Assembly: GCF_014876775.1 (NCBI RefSeq) | Contig: NZ_CP062310.1 | Span: 1,403,699 to 1,467,698, forward strand | Direction: 5' to 3' | DNA from: Infirmifilum lucidum | GTDB lineage: Archaea > Thermoproteota > Thermoprotei > Thermofilales > Thermofilaceae | Length of the DNA: 64,000 nucleotides | Shown here: positions 32,476-41,409 of the stretch, piece after piece | How positions within the stretch are numbered: position 1 is the stretch's first letter | Layout of the letters: each line of letters begins with the position of its first letter | Program-made: the position numbers and the translations under genes | Notes under the pieces: generated by a model | Seen by the model: the letters and a program-made list of their open reading frames with translations, nothing else | Databases searched by the model: none | What the model was told of the DNA's origin: nothing

Positions 32476-33521
32476 GCCACGAGGAAACTGTTACCCTGGC
32501 ACACGGCCAGGGAGGGTACGAGACGCTCGAGCTCCTGAAAAGACTCCTCTTCATGAAAGTAGAAGACCCCCTGAAGAAGGTTCCCGGGGGGCTCGGCATA
32601 GACAAGCCAGACGATGGATCCCTAATACCTCTGCCAGATGGCCGCTACCTCGTCGCTACAGTCGACTCCTACACAGTGAATCCGCCGTTCTTTCCGGGCG
32701 GGAACATTGGAAGCCTTGCCGCCCACGGGTCGATAAACGACGTGGTCATGATGGGTGGCCGGCCGGTGGCAATGCTTGACTCGATAATAGCCGAGGAGGG
32801 CTTCCCGATGAAGAGCCTGGAGGAGATAGTTAACTCCTTCATCTCTGTCCTGATGAGTGAGGGCATCGCCCTCATAGGCGGAGACTTCAAGGTCATGCCC
32901 AAGGGACAAGTCGACAGAGTGGTGATAACTACAGTGGGGCTGGGCATCGCAGAGCACCCCATCGTAGACGAGCCGAAGCCTGGGGACAAGATAGTTGTCA
33001 CAGACTTCCTAGGGGATCACGGGACAGTCATACTAATGTCACAGCTAGGGCTGGGAGACGTAGAGGAGATAGCAAGCGGGCTACTCAAAAGCGACTCTAG
33101 GCCCTTAACCCCACTCATCCCCGTCCTGGAGAAGTTCCACGGCTTTATCCATGCCGCCCGCGACCCCACGCGGGGCGGCCTAGCAGGCGTGCTCAACGAG
33201 TGGGCGCGGGAAACTGGCCTGGTGCTCGTCGTCGAGGACGCCGAGATACCCGTGAGGGAGCACGTCAGGCGGTACACCGAGATGCTGGGAGTAGACCCCG
33301 TCTACCTGGCGAGCGAGGGCGTGGCTGTCCTAAGCGTCTCCCCCGAGGTCGCTGAAGAGCTTGTTAGAGAGCTCCACGCGAGGGGGTTCGTTAACGCGAG
33401 GGTAATAGGCGAAGTCAAGTCGAGTGAGAAGTACAAGGGCTATGTCCTCTCGAGGACGCCTGTAGGGGGCTTCAGGGTTATTGAGCCTCCAAGGGGAGTT
33501 TTGGTTCCGAGGATATGCTGA
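32472..33521 (+). CDS. hypE: Hydrogenase maturation protein HypE
   Basis: A 349-residue HypE of the PurM-like ATP-binding family. The N-terminal region has LAHGQGGYETLELLK, and the core has ATVDSYTVNPPFFPGGNIG and RDPTRGGLAGVLNEWA. The chain ends in VPRIC; the terminal cysteine receives the carbamoyl group that is dehydrated to cyanide for the [NiFe] site. HypA, B, D and F and any hydrogenase structural genes are not in this window. Confidence 0.95.
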   Translation: MSHEETVTLAHGQGGYETLELLKRLLFMKVEDPLKKVPGGLGIDKPDDGSLIPLPDGRYLVATVDSYTVNPPFFPGGNIGSLAAHGSINDVVMMGGRPVAMLDSIIAEEGFPMKSLEEIVNSFISVLMSEGIALIGGDFKVMPKGQVDRVVITTVGLGIAEHPIVDEPKPGDKIVVTDFLGDHGTVILMSQLGLGDVEEIASGLLKSDSRPLTPLIPVLEKFHGFIHAARDPTRGGLAGVLNEWARETGLVLVVEDAEIPVREHVRRYTEMLGVDPVYLASEGVAVLSVSPEVAEELVRELHARGFVNARVIGEVKSSEKYKGYVLSRTPVGGFRVIEPPRGVLVPRIC

Positions 33522-33524
33522 GAG

Positions 33525-34124
33525 GTGAGGGCCCTGAGGGCGCTAACTTTCAGGGGCGTGAAAATCTCGAGGAGAGGGCTAGCCGGCGCCATCCTCACGT
33601 ACGGCGGAGAATCTATTTGCATAGACTCAGTGGATCCGAGTGGCTGTAGCATAGCGCTTTACACGCACAACCACCCAGGGCACTCTCCCCCCGCTCTACC
33701 GGGTATCCCGGTGTACTCCCCCTTCGCCGGCAGGATAGTAGCCCCCGGCGAGAGGCTCGAGTTAGGCAAAGGCGTGCGGCTCACCGTTGTACACGCCTAC
33801 AACATCAGTCTTGGAGGGGCCGTAGCGCATCCCAGGGGCTCAGGCGTGGGGTTTCTCGTAGAGTTCCCGACTGGACTACGCGTGTACCACGCGGGGGACA
33901 CAGACCTGATAAGCGAGATGGTCGAGCTCAGGGGCCGCGTAGACTTGGCTTTCCTACCTGTCTCCGGACAAAGCGTCATGAACCCGGAGGAGGCGGCAGA
34001 AGCCGTGAGAACCCTCAGGCCGGCTATAGCAGTACCAGTACACGAGGGGGGCATCTCCAGGCTACGTGTGTTCAAGCGACTGGCCCAGCCGTACACCCAA
34101 GTCGTGCTGATGGAGGGCGGGTGA
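33525..34124 (+). CDS. Metallo-beta-lactamase-fold hydrolase
   Basis: A 199-residue protein of the small UPF0173-like beta-lactamase group. Metal ligands are visible in THNHPGH (the H-x-H-x-x-H form), YHAGDTDLI and VPVHEGG. The enzyme class hydrolyses esters, lactones or phosphodiesters; no substrate is assigned. It starts 3 nt after hypE and overlaps the acyl-CoA synthetase-like gene by 4 nt, so all four genes from hypC form one operon. Confidence 0.75.
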   Translation: MRALRALTFRGVKISRRGLAGAILTYGGESICIDSVDPSGCSIALYTHNHPGHSPPALPGIPVYSPFAGRIVAPGERLELGKGVRLTVVHAYNISLGGAVAHPRGSGVGFLVEFPTGLRVYHAGDTDLISEMVELRGRVDLAFLPVSGQSVMNPEEAAEAVRTLRPAIAVPVHEGGISRLRVFKRLAQPYTQVVLMEGG

Positions 34125-35971
34125 GCGTGGAGAGAGTAGTCCCTCCCTCGATGAGGTTCAAGGCAATAACCCTAGGCGAGTACCGCAAGGCGTACTTAGA
34201 GAGCATTAACAGGATCGAGGATTTCTGGAGCCGCGAGGCCAGGAGCCTTGTCTGGGAGCGCGAGTGGACTCTGACACGCGAGGGCTCGGGGCCTAGCACC
34301 AGGTGGTTCGTCGGCGGCGTGTTGAGCCCGTACAAGAACGTCATCCTGCGGCACAGGGACACTAGCGCGTGGTCGAAGACGGCAATACTGTATGTCGACG
34401 AAAACGGCGACGGCACGGCCCTGACATACTCTGACCTAGACGCACTGGCCACGAGAGTCAGCTGTGGCCTGCTCAGGCTAGGCCTGAAGAGGGGTGAGTG
34501 GGTCGCAGTCTACAGCCCACCCAACGTCGAGAGCTTCGCCTTCATGCTCGGGGCAATGCGGGCGGGGCTGCCCTTCGAGCCCATATTCACGGGCTTCTCG
34601 CCCGCCGAGATGGCGCGCAGAGTGGTTAGCAGGGGGGCTAGAGCCCTCTTCGTCTCTCCACGCTACCTCAGGAGAGGCAAGCTCGTAGACCTACTAAGCA
34701 CGGGAAAGGTTTACCTGGAGAGACTCTCGGAGAAGGGCGTAAAAGTCATAGTCGGCGACTCAGGTGGCGGTTACTCTGGTTTTACGGGCTTCTCGGAGCT
34801 CGTCAGCACGGGGTGCGACTCTGCAGTCGAAGCCGTCGAGTCAACGCACCCCCTCTTCGGGCTTCACAGCGGCTACGTAGACGACTTCAAACCCATTACG
34901 CACCCCACTGGAGGCTTCCTCGTGCAGGCGTGGGCTACCTCTAGGTGGATAGGGATGAGGCCCCGGGACACCGTTTTCTGCACGGTCTGGCCGGGTTGGA
35001 TAACCGGCGTCACGTACCAGCTCTTCGGGCCGCTAATGCTGGGCTCTACGTTGCTACTCTACGACGGGGCACCGGACTGGCCTAACTGGGGTAGGTGGCT
35101 AGACATTGTAGACTCATACGCTGTCACCCTGTTCATAACCACGAGTAGCGCCGTAAGGATAATGTCGAGACAGGATCCGGCACTGTTCTACGGGAAAAAC
35201 GACACACTCCGAGGAGTAATCGTCACGGCCGAGCCACTAGAGCCAGAGTACTGGCGTTGGGCATACAACACAATAGGTAGCCTGCCCTACCCCATTATAG
35301 ACTCGAACCCTGGGAGAGGTGGAAGCATACCGGTGCTAAACATGTTTATACAGAGCGAGGTAGGCACGTTCTTCACCGGCAACCTCATCAATTACACCTT
35401 CACCCATATCGAACCAGGCTCTGCCGGCCCACCATTCCCAGGCTTCCACGTTGACATCGTCGACGAGACCGGGAACCCCATTAGAGGCAGGATCGGCAGA
35501 CTCGTGATCAGACAGCCATGGCCCTCCATACCAATAGAAGCCCCGGAGGACTTCCAAAGAGCCTGGAGCAGGGGCTACTACGACACCGGGGATCTTGCTC
35601 TCATAAACTCTGAGGGTTACATCTTCCCTACCGGGAGGGGAGACGCGGTAATGAAAGTTAGCGGCTACAGGCTCAGCCCAGGTGCGCTCGAGAGAGCTGC
35701 AGTGTCCGCCGGCGCGGAGTGGGCCCTAGCGCTACCGCTAAAGGATCCCGAGAGGCTGGAAGCACCAGTACTCTTCTATTACGGCGAGGCGGGGGAGGAG
35801 GTACTCGTAAAGGCGGTACGCGAGGGTGTCGGGCCCATAGCGGCTCCTGTGCGGGTGGTTAGAGTCGCGAGGAAGCCTACGAGTCACGTGCCAAGGGAGG
35901 TGCTTGCCCCGATCTCGAGAAGGGGGGACTTGGACGCTGTCATAGGGTTGCTTGAAAGCCAGAAAAATTAG
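34121..35971 (+). CDS. Acetyl-CoA synthetase-like protein with altered catalytic motifs
   Basis: A 616-residue ANL-superfamily protein whose architecture follows acetyl-/propionyl-CoA synthetase: ACAS N-domain (about 25-80), YSDLDALATRV, GMRPRDTVFCTVWPGWITG, SRGYYDTGDLALI and KVSGYRLSPGALE. Key motifs differ from active enzymes: the P-loop T-S-G-T-T-G-x-P-K-G position reads LHSGYVDDFKPITHPTGG, and the C-terminal P-x-x-x-G-K adenylation lysine is replaced around KPTSHVPREV. It may be a non-adenylating relative or use unusual chemistry. It ends an operon with hypC, hypE and a lactamase-fold gene. Confidence 0.75.
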   Translation: MSVERVVPPSMRFKAITLGEYRKAYLESINRIEDFWSREARSLVWEREWTLTREGSGPSTRWFVGGVLSPYKNVILRHRDTSAWSKTAILYVDENGDGTALTYSDLDALATRVSCGLLRLGLKRGEWVAVYSPPNVESFAFMLGAMRAGLPFEPIFTGFSPAEMARRVVSRGARALFVSPRYLRRGKLVDLLSTGKVYLERLSEKGVKVIVGDSGGGYSGFTGFSELVSTGCDSAVEAVESTHPLFGLHSGYVDDFKPITHPTGGFLVQAWATSRWIGMRPRDTVFCTVWPGWITGVTYQLFGPLMLGSTLLLYDGAPDWPNWGRWLDIVDSYAVTLFITTSSAVRIMSRQDPALFYGKNDTLRGVIVTAEPLEPEYWRWAYNTIGSLPYPIIDSNPGRGGSIPVLNMFIQSEVGTFFTGNLINYTFTHIEPGSAGPPFPGFHVDIVDETGNPIRGRIGRLVIRQPWPSIPIEAPEDFQRAWSRGYYDTGDLALINSEGYIFPTGRGDAVMKVSGYRLSPGALERAAVSAGAEWALALPLKDPERLEAPVLFYYGEAGEEVLVKAVREGVGPIAAPVRVVRVARKPTSHVPREVLAPISRRGDLDAVIGLLESQKN

Positions 35972-36062
35972 TACGCATTCCCAGAGGGATTTGTAAAAAT
36001 TTCTCGAGTTTCCTGGAATTCTATTGTTAAATGTGCAACGTTTTCCGGGATACTGGCAGAAC

Positions 36063-36071
36063 ACTTTTATG
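36063..36071 (+). promoter_or_regulatory. TATA box for the asparagine synthetase gene
   Basis: ACTTTTATG is only about 8 nt before an in-frame ATG (36076) but about 45 nt before ATG 36112. Transcription would start near 36093, so 36112 is the start, with AGGCAGGTGA as a plausible ribosome site. Confidence 0.45.
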
Positions 36072-36111
36072 AACCATGCTCATAGCACTACTTCGCAGGC
36101 AGGTGAAAAAC

Positions 36112-37071
36112 ATGAAGGTGCAAGCCCTCGTTGAGAATATATTGGCTTTAGACGTGTACGAGTCTCTCGCAGGTGTTCAGAAGAAGGCAGTCCTGCACGT
36201 CTTCTCAGAGACGCTACGCGCCCTGACAACGTCATTCCTGGATAGAGGCTTCACATGGCTACTACCGGTGATCACGAGCAAGATCACGGATCCCCTATGG
36301 CCCGACCCCGGAGCCAGCATAGAGCTCAGGCCGGAACTCGAGATATACGGAGAGCACGTGAGGCTCACGCAGAGCATGATACTGCACAAGCAGCTACTCG
36401 TGGCTGCCGGGTACGAGAAAATATTCATCCTCTCGCCCAACATCAGGATCGAGAGGCGCGAGCGCGCGAAGACCGGGAGGCACGCCTACGAGTTCACGCA
36501 GCTGGACTTCGAGGTGAGGGGCGCGAAGCGGGAGGACATCTTCAGGCTCGTGGAAGACGTGATAGTGGAGACCGTGGAGCACCTCGAGGACTGTTGCAGG
36601 AAGGAGTTCTCCCAGCTCGGCGTAGAGCCCGAGAAGCCGAGAACCCCGTTCAAAGTCTACACGAGGAGGGAGCTCGAGGAGAAATACGGGAAGAGATGGG
36701 AGACGCTGGCCCCCCTGGAAGCGGAGGAGCCCTTCTGGGTGACGGACATACCTAGGGAGTTCTACGACTACGAGGATCTCGAAAAAGGCGAGTGGCGCAA
36801 CTACGACCTCTACCTCCCCACTTATGGCGAGGTTCTCTCGGGTGCCGAGCGGGAGTGGCAGTACGACAAGATCTTGTACAAGATCAAGCGGGACGGGGTC
36901 AGCGTGGACGCCTACGCGTACTACCTGGGTCTAGCGAGGAGGGGTCTACTCGTCCCCAGTGCGGGAGCAGGCATAGGAGTTGAGAGGCTTGTCCTGTGGC
37001 TTACAAAACGCTCCCACATAGCAGAAGTCCAACCTTTCCCGCGAGTACCAGGAATAGTACTACCTTTCTGA
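36112..37071 (+). CDS. Archaeal asparagine synthetase related to AsnRS
   Basis: A class II aminoacyl-tRNA synthetase core without anticodon-binding domain, 319 residues from ATG 36112. Motif 2 lies around FILSPNIRIERRERAKTGRHAYEFTQLDFE and motif 3 at GAGIGVERLVLWL. Such AsnRS paralogues make asparagine from aspartate and ammonia by an adenylate intermediate (studied in Pyrococcus abyssi). The longer frame from ATG 36076 would begin before the transcription start predicted from the TATA box, so it is rejected. No flanking genes belong to the pathway. Confidence 0.82.
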   Translation: MKVQALVENILALDVYESLAGVQKKAVLHVFSETLRALTTSFLDRGFTWLLPVITSKITDPLWPDPGASIELRPELEIYGEHVRLTQSMILHKQLLVAAGYEKIFILSPNIRIERRERAKTGRHAYEFTQLDFEVRGAKREDIFRLVEDVIVETVEHLEDCCRKEFSQLGVEPEKPRTPFKVYTRRELEEKYGKRWETLAPLEAEEPFWVTDIPREFYDYEDLEKGEWRNYDLYLPTYGEVLSGAEREWQYDKILYKIKRDGVSVDAYAYYLGLARRGLLVPSAGAGIGVERLVLWLTKRSHIAEVQPFPRVPGIVLPF

Positions 37072-37132
37072 AAGACATTATTCCTCTAAAGCCTTTTTTC
37101 CCCTTTCCCAATGCCAGTAGCAGTACTTTTAT

Positions 37133-37684
37133 TTACAAGTAGTAGACGTCTGCATTTACACGCTCTACGAAGTATTTCAACGCCTCTGATTCTCGCCTTG
37201 TCAGGCCAGAGCCCTTATCGTTGGAGAGCTTTAATCCAGAGTAGGCGTTGGCGAGGAAGGTCTCTGCTAGGAGGGCACACTCTGCAAGCTTGTTCGGGTC
37301 TCCCGCGTGAAAATACATAGTCATGTCGTTCACGACCAAGACTCTTGTGGGGTCTTTCCTGAATAGCTCTAGGAGGGATTCGAGCACATTCCTGTTAAAC
37401 TCTGCCAACTGGATGACTTCTTCGACGCTTCTCCCCTCCAACCTGGGCGCTCTCACCTCCCTAGGTGCTAGGTACCTCACTCTGTGCACCGCACTCGTAT
37501 AATGCGATAACCTGTAGCCGAGACCGGGGATTGTGGTTGGAGCCATATCTATTACTGTTACTTCACTAGCGTCTACAAGTTCTAGCAAGCCTTCCAGAAT
37601 CCTTGCCGTAAGCCTAGTCTTGCCGCTGCCTGTCTCGCCGACTATTACCGTCCTCTTCCCGAGGACTGTCCTGGCCTCGATCAT
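37133..37684 (-). CDS. P-loop NTPase of unknown role in the thiamine operon
   Basis: A 183-residue P-loop protein. Walker A VGETGSGKTRLTARIL is near the N-terminus and a Walker B-like stretch RVLVVNDMTMYF lies about residue 120. ATG 37684 is chosen because it overlaps the thiW stop as ATGA; a longer frame to 37789 would lie inside thiW. It is the last gene of the cytX-thiDN-thiW run, so a role with the salvaged thiazole (for instance as a non-orthologous kinase) or in transport is conceivable, but the Walker A form resembles HerA/FtsK-like ATPases and no function is claimed. Confidence 0.65.
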   Translation of the reverse strand: MIEARTVLGKRTVIVGETGSGKTRLTARILEGLLELVDASEVTVIDMAPTTIPGLGYRLSHYTSAVHRVRYLAPREVRAPRLEGRSVEEVIQLAEFNRNVLESLLELFRKDPTRVLVVNDMTMYFHAGDPNKLAECALLAETFLANAYSGLKLSNDKGSGLTRRESEALKYFVERVNADVYYL

Positions 37685-38220
37685 CCCTTCAATACGTTCA
37701 GCAGCCCCGTTTTGTCCAGCGCGAGAAGGCACAGGGCTCCGAGGACGCATCCCGTAACAGAGCTCAGAGCCCAGCCGCTCAAGAACCATACGATGGCTCC
37801 GAACTTGGCGTGCATAGAGCCCCCGAGTAGGGGGTCCAGTATGTACCAGGAGAACGTCCCGCCTACCAGGATCGTGCCCAGGGGCTCCGAGAGGGATGCT
37901 GCGAGTATTGCTAGCCTGCGCTTCTTAATGAGCCTGGTAGCCAGCCTGTAAACTAATCCCACTACAATCCCGCCAGGGATCCCGCCGGGGTACGCGAAGA
38001 TAGTTCCTGTGCCAAGCGATATTCTGATAGTCCCGACCACTGCGGCGATAAGTGCTGCCCAGAGAGGGCCGAGTATTACCCCTGCCACTGAATTTACCAT
38101 GTGCTGTGCCGGGTAAGCCTTGGTAGGTCCCCACACAAAGTACAGCGGGGACAGCACCACCGCTACTGCTACGAGTACAGAGGAGAGAGCCAACTTAACT
38201 GTCAGCCTCACTACCCTCAC
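37681..38220 (-). CDS. thiW: ThiW: ECF S component for the thiamine thiazole moiety
   Basis: A 179-residue membrane protein with five or six helices. The segment LYFVWGPTKAYPAQHMVNSVAGVILGP is the ThiW signature: P-T-K-x-x-P-x-Q-H-x-x-N-x-x-x-G. ThiW is a substrate-binding subunit for hydroxyethylthiazole that borrows the shared EcfAAT module. It overlaps thiDN by 26 nt and the P-loop gene by 4 nt. Confidence 0.9.
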   Translation of the reverse strand: MRVVRLTVKLALSSVLVAVAVVLSPLYFVWGPTKAYPAQHMVNSVAGVILGPLWAALIAAVVGTIRISLGTGTIFAYPGGIPGGIVVGLVYRLATRLIKKRRLAILAASLSEPLGTILVGGTFSWYILDPLLGGSMHAKFGAIVWFLSGWALSSVTGCVLGALCLLALDKTGLLNVLKG

Positions 38221-39583
38221 CCCCTAGTCTTTTAGCTACTTCGACGACCATGTTCGCCACTTCGACAGCGTCCTTTCCGAAGAGCAGGATCATGGGCTCT
38301 TTCCCCCAATCGCCCGTGTGGTATATGGCTCTTGGAACCCTTCCCCCAGCCCTCCTCACAGCAGTCTCCACCCCCCAGGGTATAGTCGCGCCCTCGACTC
38401 TCTTAACCTCGGGGGGCTCCTCTCTCCTATCGTAGTACGATACCGAGTACGAGAGCTCTTGCAGGATCCTGAGCACCTCCTCGGAAAACCTTATGTTAGC
38501 TGCCGCTCTCACCTCTGGGTCGTACTCCATTATCTTCAGGACTGCCCTTGCCACGTGCCGCGATGCTCCGAACGCAGGAGCGCTTGAAGCTTTGATTGAG
38601 TCGTTGAGCTTTACTATCCTACCGGGAACCCCTGCAACATCTTCTACACCCCTTGCGTAGTGCTTCGGCAGGCTCATCGCAATGTTCATTTGGCACTCGG
38701 GGACGAGCTTCGCGACGCTCTTGCCGTGCTCCTCGAGGATCCTGAGAGCGCTCGAGACGTTGTGTAGCACTCTGTATCTCTCTGCATCGATAGCTAGGGC
38801 GGCTATTGGGTTTACAGGCCCGTGCCCCCTGCCGAGCGGCAAAGAGTACTTTATCGCCATGGTAACAAAATCCTTCGCCTTTTTAACGGCCTCTACTATG
38901 TCCTTGCCTTTAGCGAGCTCGGCTGTTATTGCTGCGGAGAACGTACAGCCGGTTCCGTGAGTGTTCTTTGTCTCTATCCTCTCGGCAGAGAACTCCCAGA
39001 AACTCCCCCTGTAGTACAGGACGTCAATGGCCGTAGCAGAGGCGGAGTGGCCTCCTTTAATCACGACAGCCTCAGCACCATACTCCTCAGCGAGTAGCCT
39101 CGCGACGACCTTCATGTCCTCGACGCCCTCTATCCTCCTGCCGGAGAGCCTTTCAGCCTCGGGTATGTTTGGCGTCACGACTTTAGCCAGTGGCAGCAGC
39201 TCGCTTACGAGGGTGCTTACAGCCTCCTCCTGGAGCAGCGGCGCGCCGCTCTTGGCGACCATTACCGGGTCAACGACTAGGGGGAAGCCATACCTCCTCA
39301 CGGATCTGGCAACAGCCGTGATTATCCCCGAGCTACTCAGCATCCCCGTCTTCGCAGCGTCAACTCCGAGGTCTTCCGCCACAGCTTCGATCTGCTTCTC
39401 TATTAACGCCGTGTCTATCTCCTGCACGCCAGTAACCGAGTACGTGTTCTGGGCTGTTATCGCGGTAATCGCGCAGGTGCCGTGGACGCCCAGAGCGGCG
39501 AAAGTCTTCAGATCAGCCTGTATGCCGGCCCCGCCTCCAGAGTCACTACCGGCTATAGTCAAGGCAACGGGTATCACCTTCAT
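38195..39583 (-). CDS. thiDN: ThiD-ThiN fusion (HMP-P kinase / thiamine-phosphate synthase)
   Basis: A 462-residue bifunctional enzyme. Residues 1-260 are ThiD: TIAGSDSGGGAGIQADLKTF, VKGGHSASA and NTHGTGCTFSAAITA with the catalytic GTGC. Residues about 275-462 are ThiN (MNIAMSLPKHYARGVEDVAG, SAPAFGASRHVARAVL), which replaces ThiE for joining HMP-PP and thiazole-P. It starts 6 nt after the upstream permease gene and overlaps thiW. Confidence 0.95.
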   Translation of the reverse strand: MKVIPVALTIAGSDSGGGAGIQADLKTFAALGVHGTCAITAITAQNTYSVTGVQEIDTALIEKQIEAVAEDLGVDAAKTGMLSSSGIITAVARSVRRYGFPLVVDPVMVAKSGAPLLQEEAVSTLVSELLPLAKVVTPNIPEAERLSGRRIEGVEDMKVVARLLAEEYGAEAVVIKGGHSASATAIDVLYYRGSFWEFSAERIETKNTHGTGCTFSAAITAELAKGKDIVEAVKKAKDFVTMAIKYSLPLGRGHGPVNPIAALAIDAERYRVLHNVSSALRILEEHGKSVAKLVPECQMNIAMSLPKHYARGVEDVAGVPGRIVKLNDSIKASSAPAFGASRHVARAVLKIMEYDPEVRAAANIRFSEEVLRILQELSYSVSYYDRREEPPEVKRVEGATIPWGVETAVRRAGGRVPRAIYHTGDWGKEPMILLFGKDAVEVANMVVEVAKRLGGEGSEADS

Positions 39584-39589
39584 GCCCCC

Positions 39590-40783
39590 TCACCTCTTAA
39601 GAAGCTTCTTGAAGATGATTTGCAAGAGGAAGGCCGTTGCAAACGATGGGAGCGACGCGCCAAGCCAACTACAGTAATTAATGACGAGCAGATACACCGC
39701 AGCTCCCATAGCCCACGAAGCCAACGACTCCCAGCGCACCCTCCTTGAAGGGGCTTCACCGGTTATGTAGTCCGATATGAGTGCACCGGAAAGCGGCACG
39801 AAGAGAGCCCCTATCATCAATAGGAACCACTCGTAAGTTTCAGGCGAGAGGACTAGAGCCAAAGCACCCCCTACCAGCGCGGTAGCCGACGCTAGCAACC
39901 TCCCACTAGCCCGGGGCAGAATATTCTTGAGCGAGATTGCAGCCGAGTATATGTCCGCCCACGTGTTGTCTGTCTCGTCTACGACGAGCGGAAGAAGCGC
40001 GAGCGTGCCAAAGAACATCATTGCTATTGAAGCTGGCGTTAATACCTCTCCTGTAACAATAGCCATCGCCGCGCCGACAGCATAGTACCACGCGTTGCCC
40101 AGCGCGTAGCCTACAAGCGTTCCTAGGATAGCTTCCTTGTTGCTAACAGCGAAGCGGTTGTAGTCTGCTACTAGTGGCCACCAAGATATGGGCATTGCTA
40201 TTACGAGGTCGAGCGCGTAGAGCAGGGGCAAGGCTTCGCTAACACTGCCCTGCGTAGCCCCAACTTTCTTGAGAGTCTGCAGGGTCAACCACGCCGATGC
40301 GGTGATAGCAAGCCACACAACAACCTTCTCTAGGTAGTGCTTTATCACCGAAAGAGGCCCCCACACTGCTAGAAGCCAGCACCACAAAGTGAATACAACA
40401 ATCCAAAGAGCCCTGTCAAAGCCCGTTATCCTGTAAGCAGCCTCACCCATTATGAAGAGCTCGAAAGCCGTCCACCCTACTAACTGAACGACGTTCAGTA
40501 CTGTTGGGAGGTATGAGCCTACGTCACCCAGCAGGAACCTGAGGGAGACCATTGTGGGCACGCCCTTCCGGGTTCCGGGGATGCCTGTGAGTGCGAGTAT
40601 TAGGCTACCGATAACTGACCCCGCTATTGAGACGAGTAGCGCGTTCCAGAAGCCTAGCCCTGCAAGGAGCGCACCGGCCTGGAAGACCAACAGGCCTATG
40701 CTCAAGTCAAACCAGAGAACCCCCACGTCGAACGCTCTCAGCCCGCGCTTGGAGACAGGCTCTATGCTAAACTCTTCTGCCAT
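39590..40783 (-). CDS. cytX: NCS1-family permease, CytX-like (HMP transporter)
   Basis: A 397-residue transporter with about 11-12 helices of the cytosine/allantoin NCS1 family. FDLSIGLLVFQAGALLAG near the N-terminus and PISWWPLVADYNRF mid-chain are typical of CytX/CodB members. Position directly before thiDN and thiW points to hydroxymethylpyrimidine uptake; cytosine or another base cannot be excluded. The promoter region upstream holds an AT-rich AGTTTAAATAG at about 40830-40840 and a GGTGATT just before the ATG. Confidence 0.85.
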   Translation of the reverse strand: MAEEFSIEPVSKRGLRAFDVGVLWFDLSIGLLVFQAGALLAGLGFWNALLVSIAGSVIGSLILALTGIPGTRKGVPTMVSLRFLLGDVGSYLPTVLNVVQLVGWTAFELFIMGEAAYRITGFDRALWIVVFTLWCWLLAVWGPLSVIKHYLEKVVVWLAITASAWLTLQTLKKVGATQGSVSEALPLLYALDLVIAMPISWWPLVADYNRFAVSNKEAILGTLVGYALGNAWYYAVGAAMAIVTGEVLTPASIAMMFFGTLALLPLVVDETDNTWADIYSAAISLKNILPRASGRLLASATALVGGALALVLSPETYEWFLLMIGALFVPLSGALISDYITGEAPSRRVRWESLASWAMGAAVYLLVINYCSWLGASLPSFATAFLLQIIFKKLLKR

Positions 40784-41037
40784 TTTCTAATCACCGGTTA
40801 TGGATTCCTCGTAAAGATAAAATTCCATCTATTTAAACTTTTGTTTTATATTTTATAACTAAGTTATAGATATGTGTTGTTAATAACTGGTCTACTAGAG
40901 CGAGCCGGGACACGCCTGAGAATAGTGACTTGTAGCAGATCCTGTTGAAGCTCGAGAGCTATAGCTAGAAGCCTGAGCAACAAGGAATGGTAGGGGCAGG
41001 CTTTACCCACTGGAAGCAGAGAGCCCGACGCGCGGCT
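40784..41037. other. Intergenic region with promoter for the thiamine operon
   Basis: About 254 bp between the thiamine operon (minus) and the 3' end of the MNT gene. The left part is AT-rich and holds the operon TATA. The rest has no ORF, tRNA or recognisable riboswitch. Confidence 0.5.
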
Positions 41038-41409
41038 TCACGTTTTCTCCCAGGGCTTTAGTTTTCTGGCGAGGTGGAAGTCGTCTCTCACGGGTACGCC
41101 ATAGTTTACTAGCTCGAGTGCTAGTGGGTCTCTTTTCGTAACTCTATCCATGAGCTCCTCCTCTGTAAGTGGTATTAACTCGAAGCCCGGCGGCGCGTCC
41201 AGCTCTCTGAGCCTCTGAAGGGGGTTGCCCTTAAATTCACCCACGACAACCACGTCCACGTCGCTCCACACGTTGAAGTCGCCCCTAGCGTAGGAACCCA
41301 CCAGGAATACTGAGTACCTGCCCCTGAGTGACTCAGCAAACTTCCTAACCTCCTCGATCACTCTCTTCCTCTCCTCTATCCTTCTCCTGATGACCCCAGA
41401 GCCCTCCAC
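41038..41409 (-). CDS. MNT-type nucleotidyltransferase (antitoxin of HEPN-MNT pair)
   Basis: A 123-residue minimal nucleotidyltransferase with motif FLVGSYARGDFNVWSDVDVVVV: the G-S-x-A-R-G...D-x-D metal site. In HEPN-MNT modules this partner typically AMPylates and silences the HEPN RNase. It follows the HEPN gene with a 34-nt overlap. Confidence 0.83.
   Translation of the reverse strand: MEGSGVIRRRIEERKRVIEEVRKFAESLRGRYSVFLVGSYARGDFNVWSDVDVVVVGEFKGNPLQRLRELDAPPGFELIPLTEEELMDRVTKRDPLALELVNYGVPVRDDFHLARKLKPWEKT

Noticed and set aside
40784-41037. TPP riboswitch before the thiamine operon
   Set aside because: I could not find the conserved CTGAGA and ACCTGA thi-box elements in the leader of cytX.
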